Shown here piece after piece: positions 8,865 to 17,578 of a stretch of 64,000 nt of DNA; the stretch's first letter is position 1; each line of letters starts with the position of its first letter. The notes beneath the pieces are model-generated. The model was not told where the DNA came from. It searched no databases and worked only from the letters and a program-made list of their open reading frames with translations. Source of the DNA: RI-153 sp041391225 (GTDB lineage: Bacteria > Chloroflexota > Anaerolineae > Caldilineales > Caldilineaceae); contig JAWKOL010000015.1 in assembly GCA_041391225.1 (NCBI GenBank), positions 62,001-126,000 on the forward strand, read 5' to 3'. The translations under genes were made by a program, and so were the position numbers.

Positions 8865-9472
8865 AGGCGTTCTTCCAGCAGGCGGACGAGGCGATCTTGC
8901 AGCGTTTGCAGGCCGCTGTCTGCCTCGCGGTAATCCAGCCCCAAGCGATCCGCGGCGGACCGGGCACGCTGTGACTCATCCTGATCGGGTAACTGACGCA
9001 GGTAGAGGACCTCTTTGTAGTTGCCGAAGTAGAGATCGCGCAGTTCGGGGAAGCGATCCAGCCCCAGCTCGGGGATCACCAGTCCTTCAAAGTGGCGGGC
9101 CAGGAAGTCGGTGAGGTAGAAAGTGCCGGGCTCGCGATCTGCCTGCTCCAAAAAGATGTTGCCGCCGTAGAATTCGTAGCAGTGCGGCCCCGGAATGCGC
9201 ACGGCGTGAGGATAGCGTTCCAGCAGCGCGTCGATGGCGCCGCCGCTGCCGCAGTCGGCGTAACCCACCAGGATCACGTCGAAGCGCCCGGCCCAGGCGT
9301 CGAGTTTCTTCTCCACCGCGGGCGCGATGCGTTCGGGCCGGTTGTGTAACTGCGCGGGGACCGCGGTCAGTTCATAATTCCAGCCCAGGTTGTCGGCGAT
9401 ATGGGTCAACTCGCGCACGATGGCGCCGCAGGCGATGATGCCGATGTGCAAGGTGGTGTCCTTTGGCAACAT
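8861..9472 (-). CDS. DUF1638 family protein
   Basis: 203-residue cytosolic protein matching DUF1638. Family hallmarks are IACGAIVRELTHI, PAQLHNRPERIAP, VGYADCGSGGAIDALLERYP, GPHCYEFYGG and FYLTDFLARHFEGLVIPELG, with conserved Cys and His residues that could bind metal or a corrinoid. DUF1638 proteins are often encoded beside cobalamin-dependent methyltransferases, but none is visible here. The downstream metalloenzyme overlaps it by four bases, so the two are co-translated. Function not established. Confidence 0.85.
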   Translation of the reverse strand: MLPKDTTLHIGIIACGAIVRELTHIADNLGWNYELTAVPAQLHNRPERIAPAVEKKLDAWAGRFDVILVGYADCGSGGAIDALLERYPHAVRIPGPHCYEFYGGNIFLEQADREPGTFYLTDFLARHFEGLVIPELGLDRFPELRDLYFGNYKEVLYLRQLPDQDESQRARSAADRLGLDYREADSGLQTLQDRLVRLLEERL

Positions 9473-9475
9473 CGG

Positions 9476-9760
9476 CTACCAGATACGCTCGATCGCATAG
9501 AGATCAAACTGTAGATCGCTACTGACAATTGGAAGCTCTTCTACCTGCGCTTGGGCAATGATCAAACGATTGAATGGATCACGGTGATGAAATGGAAGAT
9601 GGACAAGTTTGGCTGCGTGGGCAACGGCGATTGGCAGGATAGTGAAGTCATTCATATTCATGTGCTCTTCCCAGAACTCCTCAAAAGGCTTGGGAAGTGC
9701 ATACTTTCCCAAACTGATCTTGATCGCAATCTCTCAGTAACTTGCCGGACTAACGAAGAC
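9476..9760 (-). pseudogene. vapC-like PIN toxin remnant, decapitated
   Basis: C-terminal two thirds of a PIN-domain toxin. It reads VFVSPASY, then a TGA (9734-9736) where a tryptophan codon is expected, then EIAIKISLGKYALPKPFEEF, LPFHHRDPFNRLIIAQAQ, SSDLQFDLYAIERIW and a stop. The first 35-40 residues, including the catalytic N-terminal aspartate (DTH motif), are absent. The remnant starts directly against the antitoxin gene, so a deletion joined the two. It cannot make an active VapC. A second locus at 45.96 kb has a similar defect. Confidence 0.75.
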
Positions 9761-9935
9761 CATTGAAAAGGATACCTCTTTCGCTGCCAGGCCGACGTCG
9801 AGGCTTCTGCGTTTCTTTTTCTTCCGTTAGAAGCACAAGCAATCGGACAGATTTACCGTAGGCATATTGATACTCGGCTGGCAAGGAAATATGTCCATTC
9901 TTGTCAATTTGAGTTTCAATTTCTATCGCTTGCAT
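9750..9935 (-). CDS. Antitoxin-like protein (VapB/DUF2281 type)
   Basis: 61-residue protein starting MQAIEIETQIDKNGHISLPA, an AbrB/DUF2281-like DNA-binding N terminus, with a basic tail RRRPGSERGILF. Members of this type precede PIN toxins and repress their own operon. The last residues NGLR come from out-of-frame toxin sequence, so the natural end was lost in the same deletion that removed the toxin N terminus. It may persist as an orphan antitoxin. Confidence 0.62.
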   Translation of the reverse strand: MQAIEIETQIDKNGHISLPAEYQYAYGKSVRLLVLLTEEKETQKPRRRPGSERGILFNGLR

Positions 9936-10074
9936 TGTTCTTCCCCTCTTCGCTTCTACTGTCGCTTCTGCTATTAGAGGCGGCATATATGCAGCTCATA
10001 GAACTATTATAACAGAAAACACGGATTGAGAATCTGTTGGCTTTTTCCCTGGGTGTATTTCATTCTTGGGGCGA

Positions 10075-10153
10075 AAGTGCCGGGGACTTCACGATGGACG
10101 TGGCGATAAGAGCGAAAACCCCGTCTCGCTGCGGCGAAAAGTCCCCGGCACTT
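10075..10153. repeat. 79-bp inverted-repeat element
   Basis: Perfect 15-bp ends, AAGTGCCGGGGACTT and AAGTCCCCGGCACTT, around a 49-base centre. It lies between the antitoxin gene and the YcaQ-like gene and has no coding capacity. It may be a small non-autonomous element; only this copy was seen in the window. Confidence 0.65.
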
Positions 10154-10201
10154 GGCCTGCCCCCAATTTGAAATGCACCCTTTTTCCCTCGAACGTGTCC
10201 G

Positions 10202-11444
10202 CTATTGCAAGAACTCCCGAATCGCCTCTCTCCAACACCCCGGAATCTCTTCGCCCAACACCACTGTCTTCGCGCCGATGAATTCCGACAATTCTTTCAG
10301 CGATTGGGCAATGCCGACGGCGGTCTCAGCGTTGACGTCGTCTTCGTGTTCGGGGTAGATCATGCGCACAGTGTAGACGCCGGTTTTGCGGTCCAGTTGC
10401 GAATCCATGCGCCCGATGAAGCGGTCGCCGTGTAGGATGGGCAGCACGTAGTAGCCGTACTGGCGCTTGTCTTTGGGCACGTGGATTTCTTATTGTGCGG
10501 TAGTAGAAATCGAAGAACTGTTCGGTGCGGTCGCGGTGACAGAACAGGGTTGTCGAACGGCGACAGGAAGACCGTGCGTGACCAATCCCCGTTGCGGATC
10601 GCCTCCAGCGTGGACACACGCAGATCACGCGATGCAATTTCTTACCAAGGACCGGGCCACACTTCGTCGCCGTCTTCACTGGCCGTTGGGACGGCGACGC
10701 CTTCTTTGCGCAATTCGTTCAGCCGTCGTTCCAACACGGGAAGAGTTGGGTCGTGATGAAGGATTTTCGATCTGGTTCGGTGGCCACGCTCAACGGCCTG
10801 CAACACTGTCCACGCTGTGGCGCACCATGTCGGTCTCTTCTACGGGGTTAGACGATTCAGCCTCCATGCCAGGCGCTTCGACGAGGTGCCAGTATTTGCG
10901 TTGCCGTTGCGGGCGACGGTATCTACCTCGCCGGTGGCCGTTGAGGAAATGAGCATGCGACGTTGCGCCCCAACTCCACCCCCGACGATTCCCAGGGACG
11001 GCGGCGATGTTCAAAAAGTCGCCGGTGGTGAGGCCGTCCTCGCGCAGACGGTCATACGTGACGTTGCAGCTTGCGGTTGTTCCTCATCCACTGGCGGATG
11101 CGTTCCGCCCATTCGCCGCCGCCGTTTTGCGGTTTGCGCATCCAATACGAGAAGAGTGGGAAGTCTTCGGTGAGCACCAGCGATGCGCAGTGGGCCCATG
11201 CCTCGAAGATCAGCCGATCCGCCTGGAGTTCGTCGAGTAGCGCCGGATCGAACGCGCCTACGCGGCTCCACAGCACGAGCAGCTGTGTGCGTTCCACCGC
11301 TCGGATGGGATCGATCTGGAGCACGTGGATCTGGCGCAGCAGCTTGAGCACATCCTCGCGGGTGGGGGCGGGGCGCGGGCCGGTCAATCCTTGCGCGGAG
11401 ACGGCCAAGCGGCGTGCTTCGGTTGGGGTCAGGGTGAGTGTCAT
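10202..11444 (-). CDS. Winged-helix DNA-binding protein, YcaQ-like (frameshifted)
   Basis: HTH_42 / YcaQ-like family, DNA glycosylase-related winged-helix proteins linked to crosslink repair. The N-terminal part MTLTLTPTEARRLAVSAQGL, LLRQIHVLQIDPIRAVERTQ and LVLWSRVGAFDPALLDEL is intact. Later pieces appear in other frames: RNGDWSRTVFLSPFDNPVLS and the C-terminal KDKRQYGYYVLPILHGDRFI, RMIYPEHEDDVNAETAVGIA and IPGCWREAIREFL. At least four indels separate them (near 11,060, 10,790, 10,620 and 10,480). Joined length would be about 410 residues, as in the family. Upstream ATGs run into proline-rich intergenic sequence, so I use 11444. Confidence 0.78.
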
Positions 11445-11840
11445 GTGGGCGGCGTCCTCGGGTGAGATGCGAACGGATGTGCGGGTTATTATGCCACAGG
11501 TGGGGGGATTGGACGAATTAGGGGGGGGCGGTGGTTGGGCGTGTTGGTTTTGCGTCCAGCAGTGCAGCGGAGGTGCTTTCAATCCCTCAGGCGGGTTGAT
11601 CGGCATTCATGCGCCTCTGCACTCCCATCTGAAATTACGATGTCAATTGATAGGATTCGTCCCACTTTTTGGGGCAGGTAAACGGTTTGGGGAACATGGT
11701 TGGTCATTTTGGCGCAGAATTTCATTGTTTCATCCCACCTGCGAGCATGTCATTGATATTGCTGCGCGATCCATGAACTGGTGATGCTTTGCCAACCGCA
11801 TGATGCCTGCTGCACACTGGTCGAAAACCTATCCTGCATG
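11445..11840. other. Intergenic region beside the CRISPR locus
   Basis: About 395 bases with no convincing gene. Around 11,576 the words CTTTCAATCCCTC and GGGTTGATCGG resemble the core of some CRISPR repeats, but only one occurrence is present. Otherwise I see nothing recognisable. Confidence 0.4.
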
Positions 11841-11884
11841 TGCGAGCATCGCCCCTTGGTTATAGCCCTGCTGCGATGCTCGCA
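11841..11884. terminator. 12-bp perfect hairpin downstream of cas2 (module A)
   Basis: TGCGAGCATCGC and GCGATGCTCGCA form a perfect 12-bp stem with a 20-base loop, just past the stop of the minus-strand cas2. No T-run follows on the minus strand, so it is not a textbook intrinsic terminator. It could still end or stabilise the transcript. Confidence 0.45.
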
Positions 11885-11889
11885 TGCTG

Positions 11890-12183
11890 CTATACCAAAA
11901 AAATATCAGGTTCTGAGGGCAGCGCGCCACCCAATGTTTCTGAACGGCTTTGACACCCTGCGCATATGACATAGAAACGGACACTGTCCTCATCGGGCTT
12001 GAGATGGTTCTCTAGATGGCGGCGCAGTTGCAGGTACTGCTTTTCTGTCAGAAAACACTCGAATAGGCTGAACTGCGTCCAGTGGCCAAATCCACTGAGC
12101 ACTTTTGGGATCTTGGTACGGCGACGGTCGGACGGAATGTCATAAGCAACAACATAAAGGGTGGTTGTACGTGTATCTGCCAT
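11890..12183 (-). CDS. cas2: CRISPR-associated endonuclease Cas2 (module A)
   Basis: 97-residue Cas2 that would pair with Cas1 in the spacer-integration complex. The ferredoxin-like fold shows in TLYVVAYDIPSDRRRTKIPK (metal-binding Asp in YDIP), GFGHWTQFSLFECFLTEKQY and VRFYVICAGC. The ATG at 12183 gives a standard length; a TTG at 12210 would add nine residues. Its partner cas1 immediately upstream survives only as a C-terminal piece, so this module may be inactive unless it works with the other Cas1. It is clearly distinct from the Cas2 at 16.1 kb. Confidence 0.9.
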   Translation of the reverse strand: MADTRTTTLYVVAYDIPSDRRRTKIPKVLSGFGHWTQFSLFECFLTEKQYLQLRRHLENHLKPDEDSVRFYVICAGCQSRSETLGGALPSEPDIFLV

Positions 12184-12216
12184 CTTAGCCAAACCTGTTG
12201 CGATTATCAACTATCA

Positions 12217-12614
12217 TCAGCGAATCTGAAAGGGCCGATAGGCTGGAATCTCTCCAGTAAGAAACTTGGCCAGCAGCCGCACTTGTAGTTCCAAACAGCG
12301 CCGATAGGTAGCTTTGTACCCGAAGACTGGATGCTGAATCTCTGTATTGAGCCTGTTCTCAAACTGCTGCAGAAATCGTTTACGTCCGTCCGCTGTGAGT
12401 TGGAATGCGCCAAACTGATCTTCGAAGTGGGAGCGGTTGACAATCTGCTTGTTGACCACAGTCAACACCACCGAGTCGACAATCGGTGTGCGCATTTCTT
12501 CCATCAAATCCAGCGCGAGCGGCCAGCCGTACCCGTTGCCGGTAATCTTCGTGGGCACGAAACTGTGCTGCGCGCACAAAGACATTCTTGCTGACTTCTG
12601 CGGCGGGCGATTCG
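12217..12614 (-). pseudogene. cas1: cas1 C-terminal remnant (module A)
   Basis: Only the last 130 or so residues of a Cas1 integrase. The segment reads HEDY, then after one indel near 12,563 GNGYGWPLALDLMEEMRTPI, VVLTVVNKQIVNRSHFEDQF, HPVFGYKATYRRCLELQVRL and FLTGEIPAYRPFQIR. This is the helical domain of the catalytic site, including the conserved Asp and Glu of LALDLMEE. Upstream, where the N-terminal domain should be, a CRISPR repeat followed by leader-like DNA takes over at 12,615. The gene is therefore truncated. The stop sits just ahead of cas2, as in an intact cas1-cas2 pair. Confidence 0.8.
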
Positions 12615-12651
12615 GTTTCAGTACTCGCGCTTTCGAGTCGAGGATGGGGTC
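12615..12651 (-). CRISPR. Solitary CRISPR repeat
   Basis: A full 37-base copy of the array repeat (plus strand GTTTCAGTAC...GGATGGGGTC) lies alone between the cas1 remnant and a leader-like segment. It marks one end of a 1.07-kb duplication whose other copy begins with the last repeat of the array. Confidence 0.9.
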
Positions 12652-12977
12652 CACCTGCTTCGCACACCTTCGCGTGGACCGCCGAGACCTGAATCACGAT
12701 TTTGTCGCCGTATTCGGCCTTGTGTGCGGTCACGCAATGGTCATCTTGTCCGCAGTTTACTACAACCGGCGGCAGATCTCGAAAACCGAAATCTGCACGA
12801 AACCGGCCTCGGTTTGCGAAACGCCATTCCCTCTGGTGAGGATAGGCTACTTATCGAGATCTGGGCGCCGAGTTGCTTTGGGATATCCCGCGTCAAGATG
12901 ATTTGCGAAAGGGCGTCGCCTTTGACGGCCCACAGGCGGACCGATGCGGTTGTTAATGTGCCGACTTGTTGACGAAA

Positions 12978-13589
12978 CTACAATACGTCGTTACAGAAGC
13001 GTCGAAACTCGCAGTTCACACACTGCGCCCGGTGTTTGGCCGGGGGCGGCATTCGCTCCGCCGCGATCATCTGGCGGATCTCTGCGATCTGGTTATGTAC
13101 CTCTCGACGCAATCTGGCGGTGATATCTACTTTAATCGACTGCCGACTTGGGATCAAGTACAGATAGCCGGTATCCACCGGAACCTGCCGACTTTCCTCC
13201 AGCAGGAGCGCATAGCAGGCCAGTTGCACCTTGAAGTGCCGTCCTGGTTTGCGGCGACTCAACTTGAAGTCTACCGGAATCAGCCGCATCTCGTCGCCGA
13301 TCCCCGTCTCCACAACGAGATCGATCTGTCCACTCAAGCCTAATGCGGCGGATTGCACCGATACGTTGAAGTGACGCGCGCCCTCAATGACATCGTAGGC
13401 GCGTAGACTGCGCCGCTTCTCCAACGATTCCACCCGATCTTGCGCCTTGATGCCCGCCTGCATTTTGTACGTGGTGGGGCGCACCCCAGGCAGGCAGTGC
13501 TCGTAGTAGACAACACGTGGGCAGTAATCGTGCTGTTTTAGATCTACGACGCGTAAATACCAGGGATCGCCCAGGATCTCGCTGCTCAT
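12978..13589 (-). CDS. cas4: CRISPR-associated exonuclease Cas4 (intact copy)
   Basis: RecB-like nuclease with an iron-sulfur cluster that trims prespacers and selects PAMs during adaptation. 203 residues. The N-terminal cluster cysteine is in QHDYCPRVVYYEH. PD-(D/E)XK elements are LGLSGQIDLVVE and LIPVDFKLSR with QLACYALLLEE, and the C-terminal cluster cysteines are in CVNCEFRRFC. An ATG at 13589 is preceded by a strong GAGGAGG box; another ATG five codons upstream is less well placed. A degraded copy lies at 15.3-15.9 kb. This intact copy sits on the trailing side of the array, away from the other cas genes. Confidence 0.93.
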   Translation of the reverse strand: MSSEILGDPWYLRVVDLKQHDYCPRVVYYEHCLPGVRPTTYKMQAGIKAQDRVESLEKRRSLRAYDVIEGARHFNVSVQSAALGLSGQIDLVVETGIGDEMRLIPVDFKLSRRKPGRHFKVQLACYALLLEESRQVPVDTGYLYLIPSRQSIKVDITARLRREVHNQIAEIRQMIAAERMPPPAKHRAQCVNCEFRRFCNDVL

Positions 13590-13707
13590 GTGATGCCTCC
13601 TCAATACTTGGGTATGCTCTCTGTCGTCCTGGCAATCCTGAAATCCGCGTCCCTCTCTTTTCCTCTTCGTGGATCATCAAAATTCCGAAAAGCAATGGGG
13701 CAAATGC

Positions 13708-14995
13708 GTTTCGGTACTCGCGCTTTCGAGTCGAGGATGGGGTCACCACAGCATGGGCAGCGAGCTTTGTGTTGCCGGGTTTCGGTACTCGCGCTTTCGA
13801 GTCGAGGATGGGGTCACATCCCGACCGCGGCCAGCGTTGCCGATGCAGTGTGTTTCAGTACTCGCGCTTTCCAGGTCGAGGATGAGGTCGGCACGAATGG
13901 CGTGTTGGCGTACACCATCGAAGATGTTTCAGTACTCGCGCTTTCCGAGTCGAGGGATGGGGTCTTGCAACGGATACGCAGCGCCAGCACCCAGGCGTTT
14001 CAGTACTCGCGCGCTTTCGAGTCGAGGATGGGGTCACTGGCGGTTGGCCGTCTGCGGGTAGTTGTTGGAGTTTGTTTTGGTACTCGCGCTTTCCGAAGGT
14101 CGAGGATGGGGTCTGCGTGCCGTACGCTCGCCTGGAGCATCTTAGCGTTTCAGTACTCGCGCTTTCCGAGTCGAGGATGGGGTCAGTGACTTTGGGGAAG
14201 GGTAGGCCAGAATGCCTACGTGATGTTTCAGTACTTTCGCGCTTTCGAGTCGAGGATGGGGTCTTGTCAATCGGGACATTGACAGTCGTACCGCCACGCC
14301 GGTTTCAGTACTCGCGCTTTCGAGTCGAGGATGGGGTCAACCCACGCACGCCATTGCACGGGATTAACCATAGTGTTTCAGTACTCGCGCTTTCGAGTCG
14401 AGGATGGGGTCGTTAGCCGAATCCGCAACCAGCCCGCCGAGATTGTTTTTCAGTACTCGCGCTTTCGAGGTCGAGGATGGGGTCTAGCCCTTGACGGAGA
14501 ACGACCTGGGCTGCTAGATGTTTCAGTACTCGCGCTTTCGAGTCGAGGATGGGGTCTCTAGCCTCCAGTCGTTATCCCCGTGTCGGTCCTGTTTCAGTAC
14601 TTTCGCGCTTTCGAGTCGAGGATGGGGTCCTTTCCTTCTCGCTGCACCGTTGGCACATCGTTTGTTTCAGTACTTTCGCTTTCGAGTCGAGGATGGTCGT
14701 TGCGCAGAATCAAGAGAACCAGGCCGCAAGCAGACGTTTCAGTACTCGCGCTTTCGAGTCGAGGATGGGGTCTCTGCCGCATTTCACCCATCCTTCCAAC
14801 TCCTTGAACTCGGCGTTTCAGTACTCGCGCTTTTTCGAGTCGAGGGATGGGGTCGTTCTCCGTGCCGGACTTGAGCTCTTAGGCGGAGAGTTTCCGTACT
14901 CGCGCTTTCGAGTCGAGGATGGGGTCGTGTATATGCACAATGCCAGCGGATTTGTCATGTTTCAGTACTCGCGCTTTCGAGTCGAGGATGGGGTC
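13708..14995 (-). CRISPR. CRISPR array, 18 repeats / 17 spacers
   Basis: Repeats of about 37 bases, plus-strand start GTTTCAGTACTCGCG and end GAGTCGAGGATGGGGTC, spaced by 33-37-base spacers. On the minus strand the repeat ends in ACTGAAAC, the usual 3' form that gives an 8-base crRNA tag, so the array is transcribed leftward. The leader then lies at 14996 onward. The two leftmost repeats carry TTTCGGTAC instead of TTTCAGTAC, as expected for the trailer end. Individual repeats show extra or missing bases (for example TACTTTCGC near 14,230 and 14,600, and GAGGGATGG near 13,955 and 14,847), most likely assembly indels. Spacer targets are not evident by eye. Confidence 0.97.
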
Positions 14996-15326
14996 CGCCT
15001 GCTTCGCACACCTTCGCGTGGACCGCCGAGACCTGAATCTGAATTTTGTCGCCGTATTCGGCCTTGTGTGCGGTCACGCAATGGTCATCTTGTCCGCAGT
15101 TTACTACAACCGGCGGCAGATCTCGAAGCCGAAATCTGCACGAAACCGGCCTCGGTTTGCGAAACGCCATTCCCTCTGGTGAGGATAGGCTACTTATCGA
15201 GATCTGGGCGCCGATTGGCACTGCCAGAACCATCACGTCAGATGAGTTTGCGAAAGGGCGTCACCGCTTGCTGACGGCCCACAGGCGGACCGATGCGGTT
15301 GTTAATGTGCCGACTTGTTGACGAAA
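14996..15326 (-). promoter_or_regulatory. CRISPR leader
   Basis: Noncoding DNA between the first repeat in crRNA orientation and cas4. By position it should hold the promoter of the pre-crRNA and the integration signal. The repeat-proximal 160 bases are nearly identical to the matching part of the left copy (12652-12977), while 15,210-15,250 has diverged. No clear -10/-35 pair could be fixed by eye. Confidence 0.7.
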
Positions 15327-15937
15327 CTACAATACGTCGTTACAGAAGCGTCAGAACTCGCGGCTCACACTGCGCCCGGTGTTTGACCGGGGGCGGCATT
15401 CATCCCGCCGCGATCATCTGGCGGATCTGCGATCTGGTTATGTACCTCTCGACGCAATCTGGCGGTGATGTCTACTTTAATCGACTGCCGACTTGGGATC
15501 AAGTACAGATAGCCGGTATCCACCGGAACCTGCCGACTTTCCTCCAGCGGGCGCATAGCAGGCCAGTTGCACCTTGAAGTGCCGTCCTGGTTTGCGGCGA
15601 CTCAACTTGAAGTCTACCGGAATCAGCCGCATCTCGTCGCCGACCCCGTCTCCACAACGAGATCGATCTGTCCACTCAAGCCTAATGCGGCGGATTGCAC
15701 CGATACGTTGAAGTGACGCACGCCCTCAATGACATCGTAGAAGCATGTAAGACTGCGCCGCTTCTCCAACGATTCCACCCGATCTTGCGCCTTGATGCCC
15801 GCCTGCATTTTGTACATGCGTGGTAGGGGCGCACCCCGAACGAGCAGTGCTCGTAGTAGACAACACGTGGGCAGTAATCGTGCTGTTTTGAATCTACGGC
15901 TTGAAAATACCAGGGATCGCAGGATCTCGCTGCTCAT
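15327..15937 (-). pseudogene. cas4: cas4, second copy (frameshifted)
   Basis: Near-duplicate of the intact cas4 at 12.98-13.59 kb, with the same GAGGAGG box and ATG. It is interrupted by several small indels, for example near 15,430, 15,547, 15,650, 15,745, 15,820 and 15,890. Recognisable pieces are SVQSAALGLSGQIDLVVETG and LEESRQVPVDTGYLYLIPSR. The C-terminal cysteines are out of frame. It is in the conventional place, directly after cas2 of module B and before the leader. Either it is decaying because the other copy suffices, or the assembly is poor here. Confidence 0.8.
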
Positions 15938-16084
15938 GTGATGCCTCCTCAATACTTGGGTATGCTCTCTGTCGTCCTGGCAATCCTGAAATCCGCGTCC
16001 CTCTCTTTTCCTCTTCGTGGATCATCAAAATTCCGAGAGTTGCTTATTCCATGCGATCCAGGATTGTCTCTTCCATACCCTGGT

Positions 16085-16317
16085 TCAAAGACAAGACGCC
16101 GCCCGCCAATCCTGCTTGCAGATCGGGAAAAAGATCCCGATGCGCCGCAGCTTTCGCCGATCTTCTCCTCGATCTTGAGCATCAACTCTTCTTGATGGTT
16201 GCTGTTCAGCCGACCCATGAAGGCGCTGCACCCGTCCCAGCCATGTCAAGCGAAGTCCGCGATCTTGGTGCGCAGGCCGTCGTCGGGAATGTCGTGAATA
16301 AAGCGAAGACAGTTCAT
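16085..16317 (-). CDS. cas2: CRISPR-associated Cas2 (module B, frameshifted)
   Basis: Starts MNCLRFIHDIPDDGLRTKIA, equivalent to the Cas2 N terminus with a catalytic-type Asp in DIPDD. After an in-frame TGA and small indels near 16,240 it continues as SAFMGRLNSNHQEELMLKIE. A further shift near 16,150 gives GIFFPICKQDWRAASCL and a stop. The pieces together make a typical short Cas2 of about 80 residues. It overlaps or abuts the end of cas1 as in a normal adaptation operon. Different lineage from the Cas2 at 11.9 kb. Confidence 0.75.
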
Positions 16318-16321
16318 CGCA

Positions 16322-17391
16322 CTCACACCAACTCGCTACGAACGGTTCGTAGGTTGGCCGCTTTCACCTGACACCAGGAAGGCTGCCAGCGGCACGCCTG
16401 CATCTGAATCACCGCGCAGTGGATGGCGTTTGTCGTCGTACTTTTCCACCGCACTCCAGGCGAGCCAACACCTTCGCCGCCAGATCACGCCGCGAAGCCT
16501 CGGTCATACGCCCGCGCTCATCCAACTCGATCTCCGTCCCTCGATTGAAGACGGCCATCACCGTGCGAACGACCACGGTCTGGCGCGGAACTCCTCCACA
16601 GCGTCGTAGCCAGCGCCACTTTGGGACGATCCGTGTGTACAAAACCGGCATAGGGATCGAGACCCGCCAGCACCAGCGCGCTCCACCTGGCTGTAGAGGA
16701 TGCCACTACCCGTAGTTGAGCGCACTGTTAAACGGATCGGTCGCCTTGCATTGCGTCGACCTGGCCAACCGACTTCGGCCATGAGCAACTTTGCCGATGG
16801 CCTGCCGGTATTTCTGCGATCACCGGCCTTCGATAAGAGAGCAACGTCCCACGGATATCGTCCACCGTGCGGTTGGCGGCGCTGTCTGCCGGGCTGCGCA
16901 GTTGATCACGCAATCGATCCAACTCTGCGATGTGGTCCATCACCTCGTCGGCCGGCAGACGCACCGCCATCGAACACGTCGGGCTGTTTTTCTCTTTGCG
17001 GTATTTGCTCATACTTGAGCAGGTTCACCTGGTTGCGCAGCTTCCCTTCGGCGATGGCCAGCGCGTAGATCACGCTGCGCTCGTCATCGCGCGCCTGCAA
17101 GCTGCGCCCGTCGCGTCTGCACTGTCGCCGCCAGCCCAGCGCTGTAAAAGCTGCCCACCGGATGCCCTCGACGATCAAGGGAAAGTGAATCGGGATGCCA
17201 GCCTCCGCACTTGCGCGGGCCCGGCATCGCTGCCGAACTCGCCTCGACCTGTCACCAACACCATCTCCAGGTGCATGATCGGCGCTTCGATGCGTTTTTC
17301 GCCCTGGCAGAAGTTACGCTCAGTCGTTCACTCTTCTTGGCGATGAATGAACCGACTCGTCTACGACGATGAGATGTTGTATGATGGGCAT
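16322..17391 (-). CDS. cas1: CRISPR-associated integrase Cas1 (module B, frameshifted)
   Basis: Complete in length but broken by six or more indels. In order: MPIIQHLIVVDE, GSFIAKKSERLSV, EAPIMHLEMVLVTGRGEFGS, QARDDERSVIYALAIAEGKL, EVMDHIAELDRLRDQLRSPA, ATDPFNSALNYGYGILYSQV, VLAGLDPYAGFVHTDRP, RTVMAVFNRGTEIELDERGR and VEKYDDKRHPLR. These are the N-terminal beta domain and the helical catalytic domain of Cas1; the conserved Glu, His and Asp positions fall in AIAEGK, GFVHTDRP and the following LALDL-like segment. Joined length is about 350 residues. It is encoded between cas6 and cas2 and is probably the functional integrase of this locus if the indels are artefacts. Confidence 0.82.
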
Positions 17392-17578
17392 GGGAGGATC
17401 GCGGCAGCTGGTAAAGGTAAGAGTCCATGAAATCCTGTGGAGTGAGCATTATGCCCTCGTGCGGCTGTTACCCGGTCGAGCCGCACGAGGGCGTGCTCCG
17501 CATTTCAACCAACTACAGCGACTCATTTGTGCCTGCTCTGCACTAGGGTTTTGTTTGGGTTTGCTCGCGCAGTGTCTT

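Larger units (their letters stand above)
12615..13688. repeat. Duplicated unit, left copy: repeat + leader + cas4
   Basis: The same order of repeat, leader, cas4 and half CACGAAG repeat recurs at 14959-16036. The copies are nearly identical over most of their length but diverge around 12,870-12,910, with scattered single-base differences and indels. They part exactly after ATCATCAAAATTCCGA. One border is a CRISPR repeat and the other an interspersed repeat, which suggests recombination between repeats. Confidence 0.88.
14959..16036. repeat. Duplicated unit, right copy: repeat + leader + cas4
   Basis: Right-hand copy of the segment at 12615-13688. It contains the leader-proximal array repeat, the leader and a frameshifted cas4. 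It stops at the same half CACGAAG repeat before continuing into cas2 (module B). Confidence 0.88.

Noticed and set aside
9734..9736. Selenocysteine or recoding at the TGA inside the PIN remnant
   Set aside because: The position corresponds to a conserved tryptophan, no SECIS-like element follows, and the gene lacks its catalytic N terminus anyway.
11565..11605. Words resembling the core of another CRISPR repeat (CTTTCAATCCCTC)
   Set aside because: Only one occurrence and no second copy at spacer distance; insufficient to call an array.
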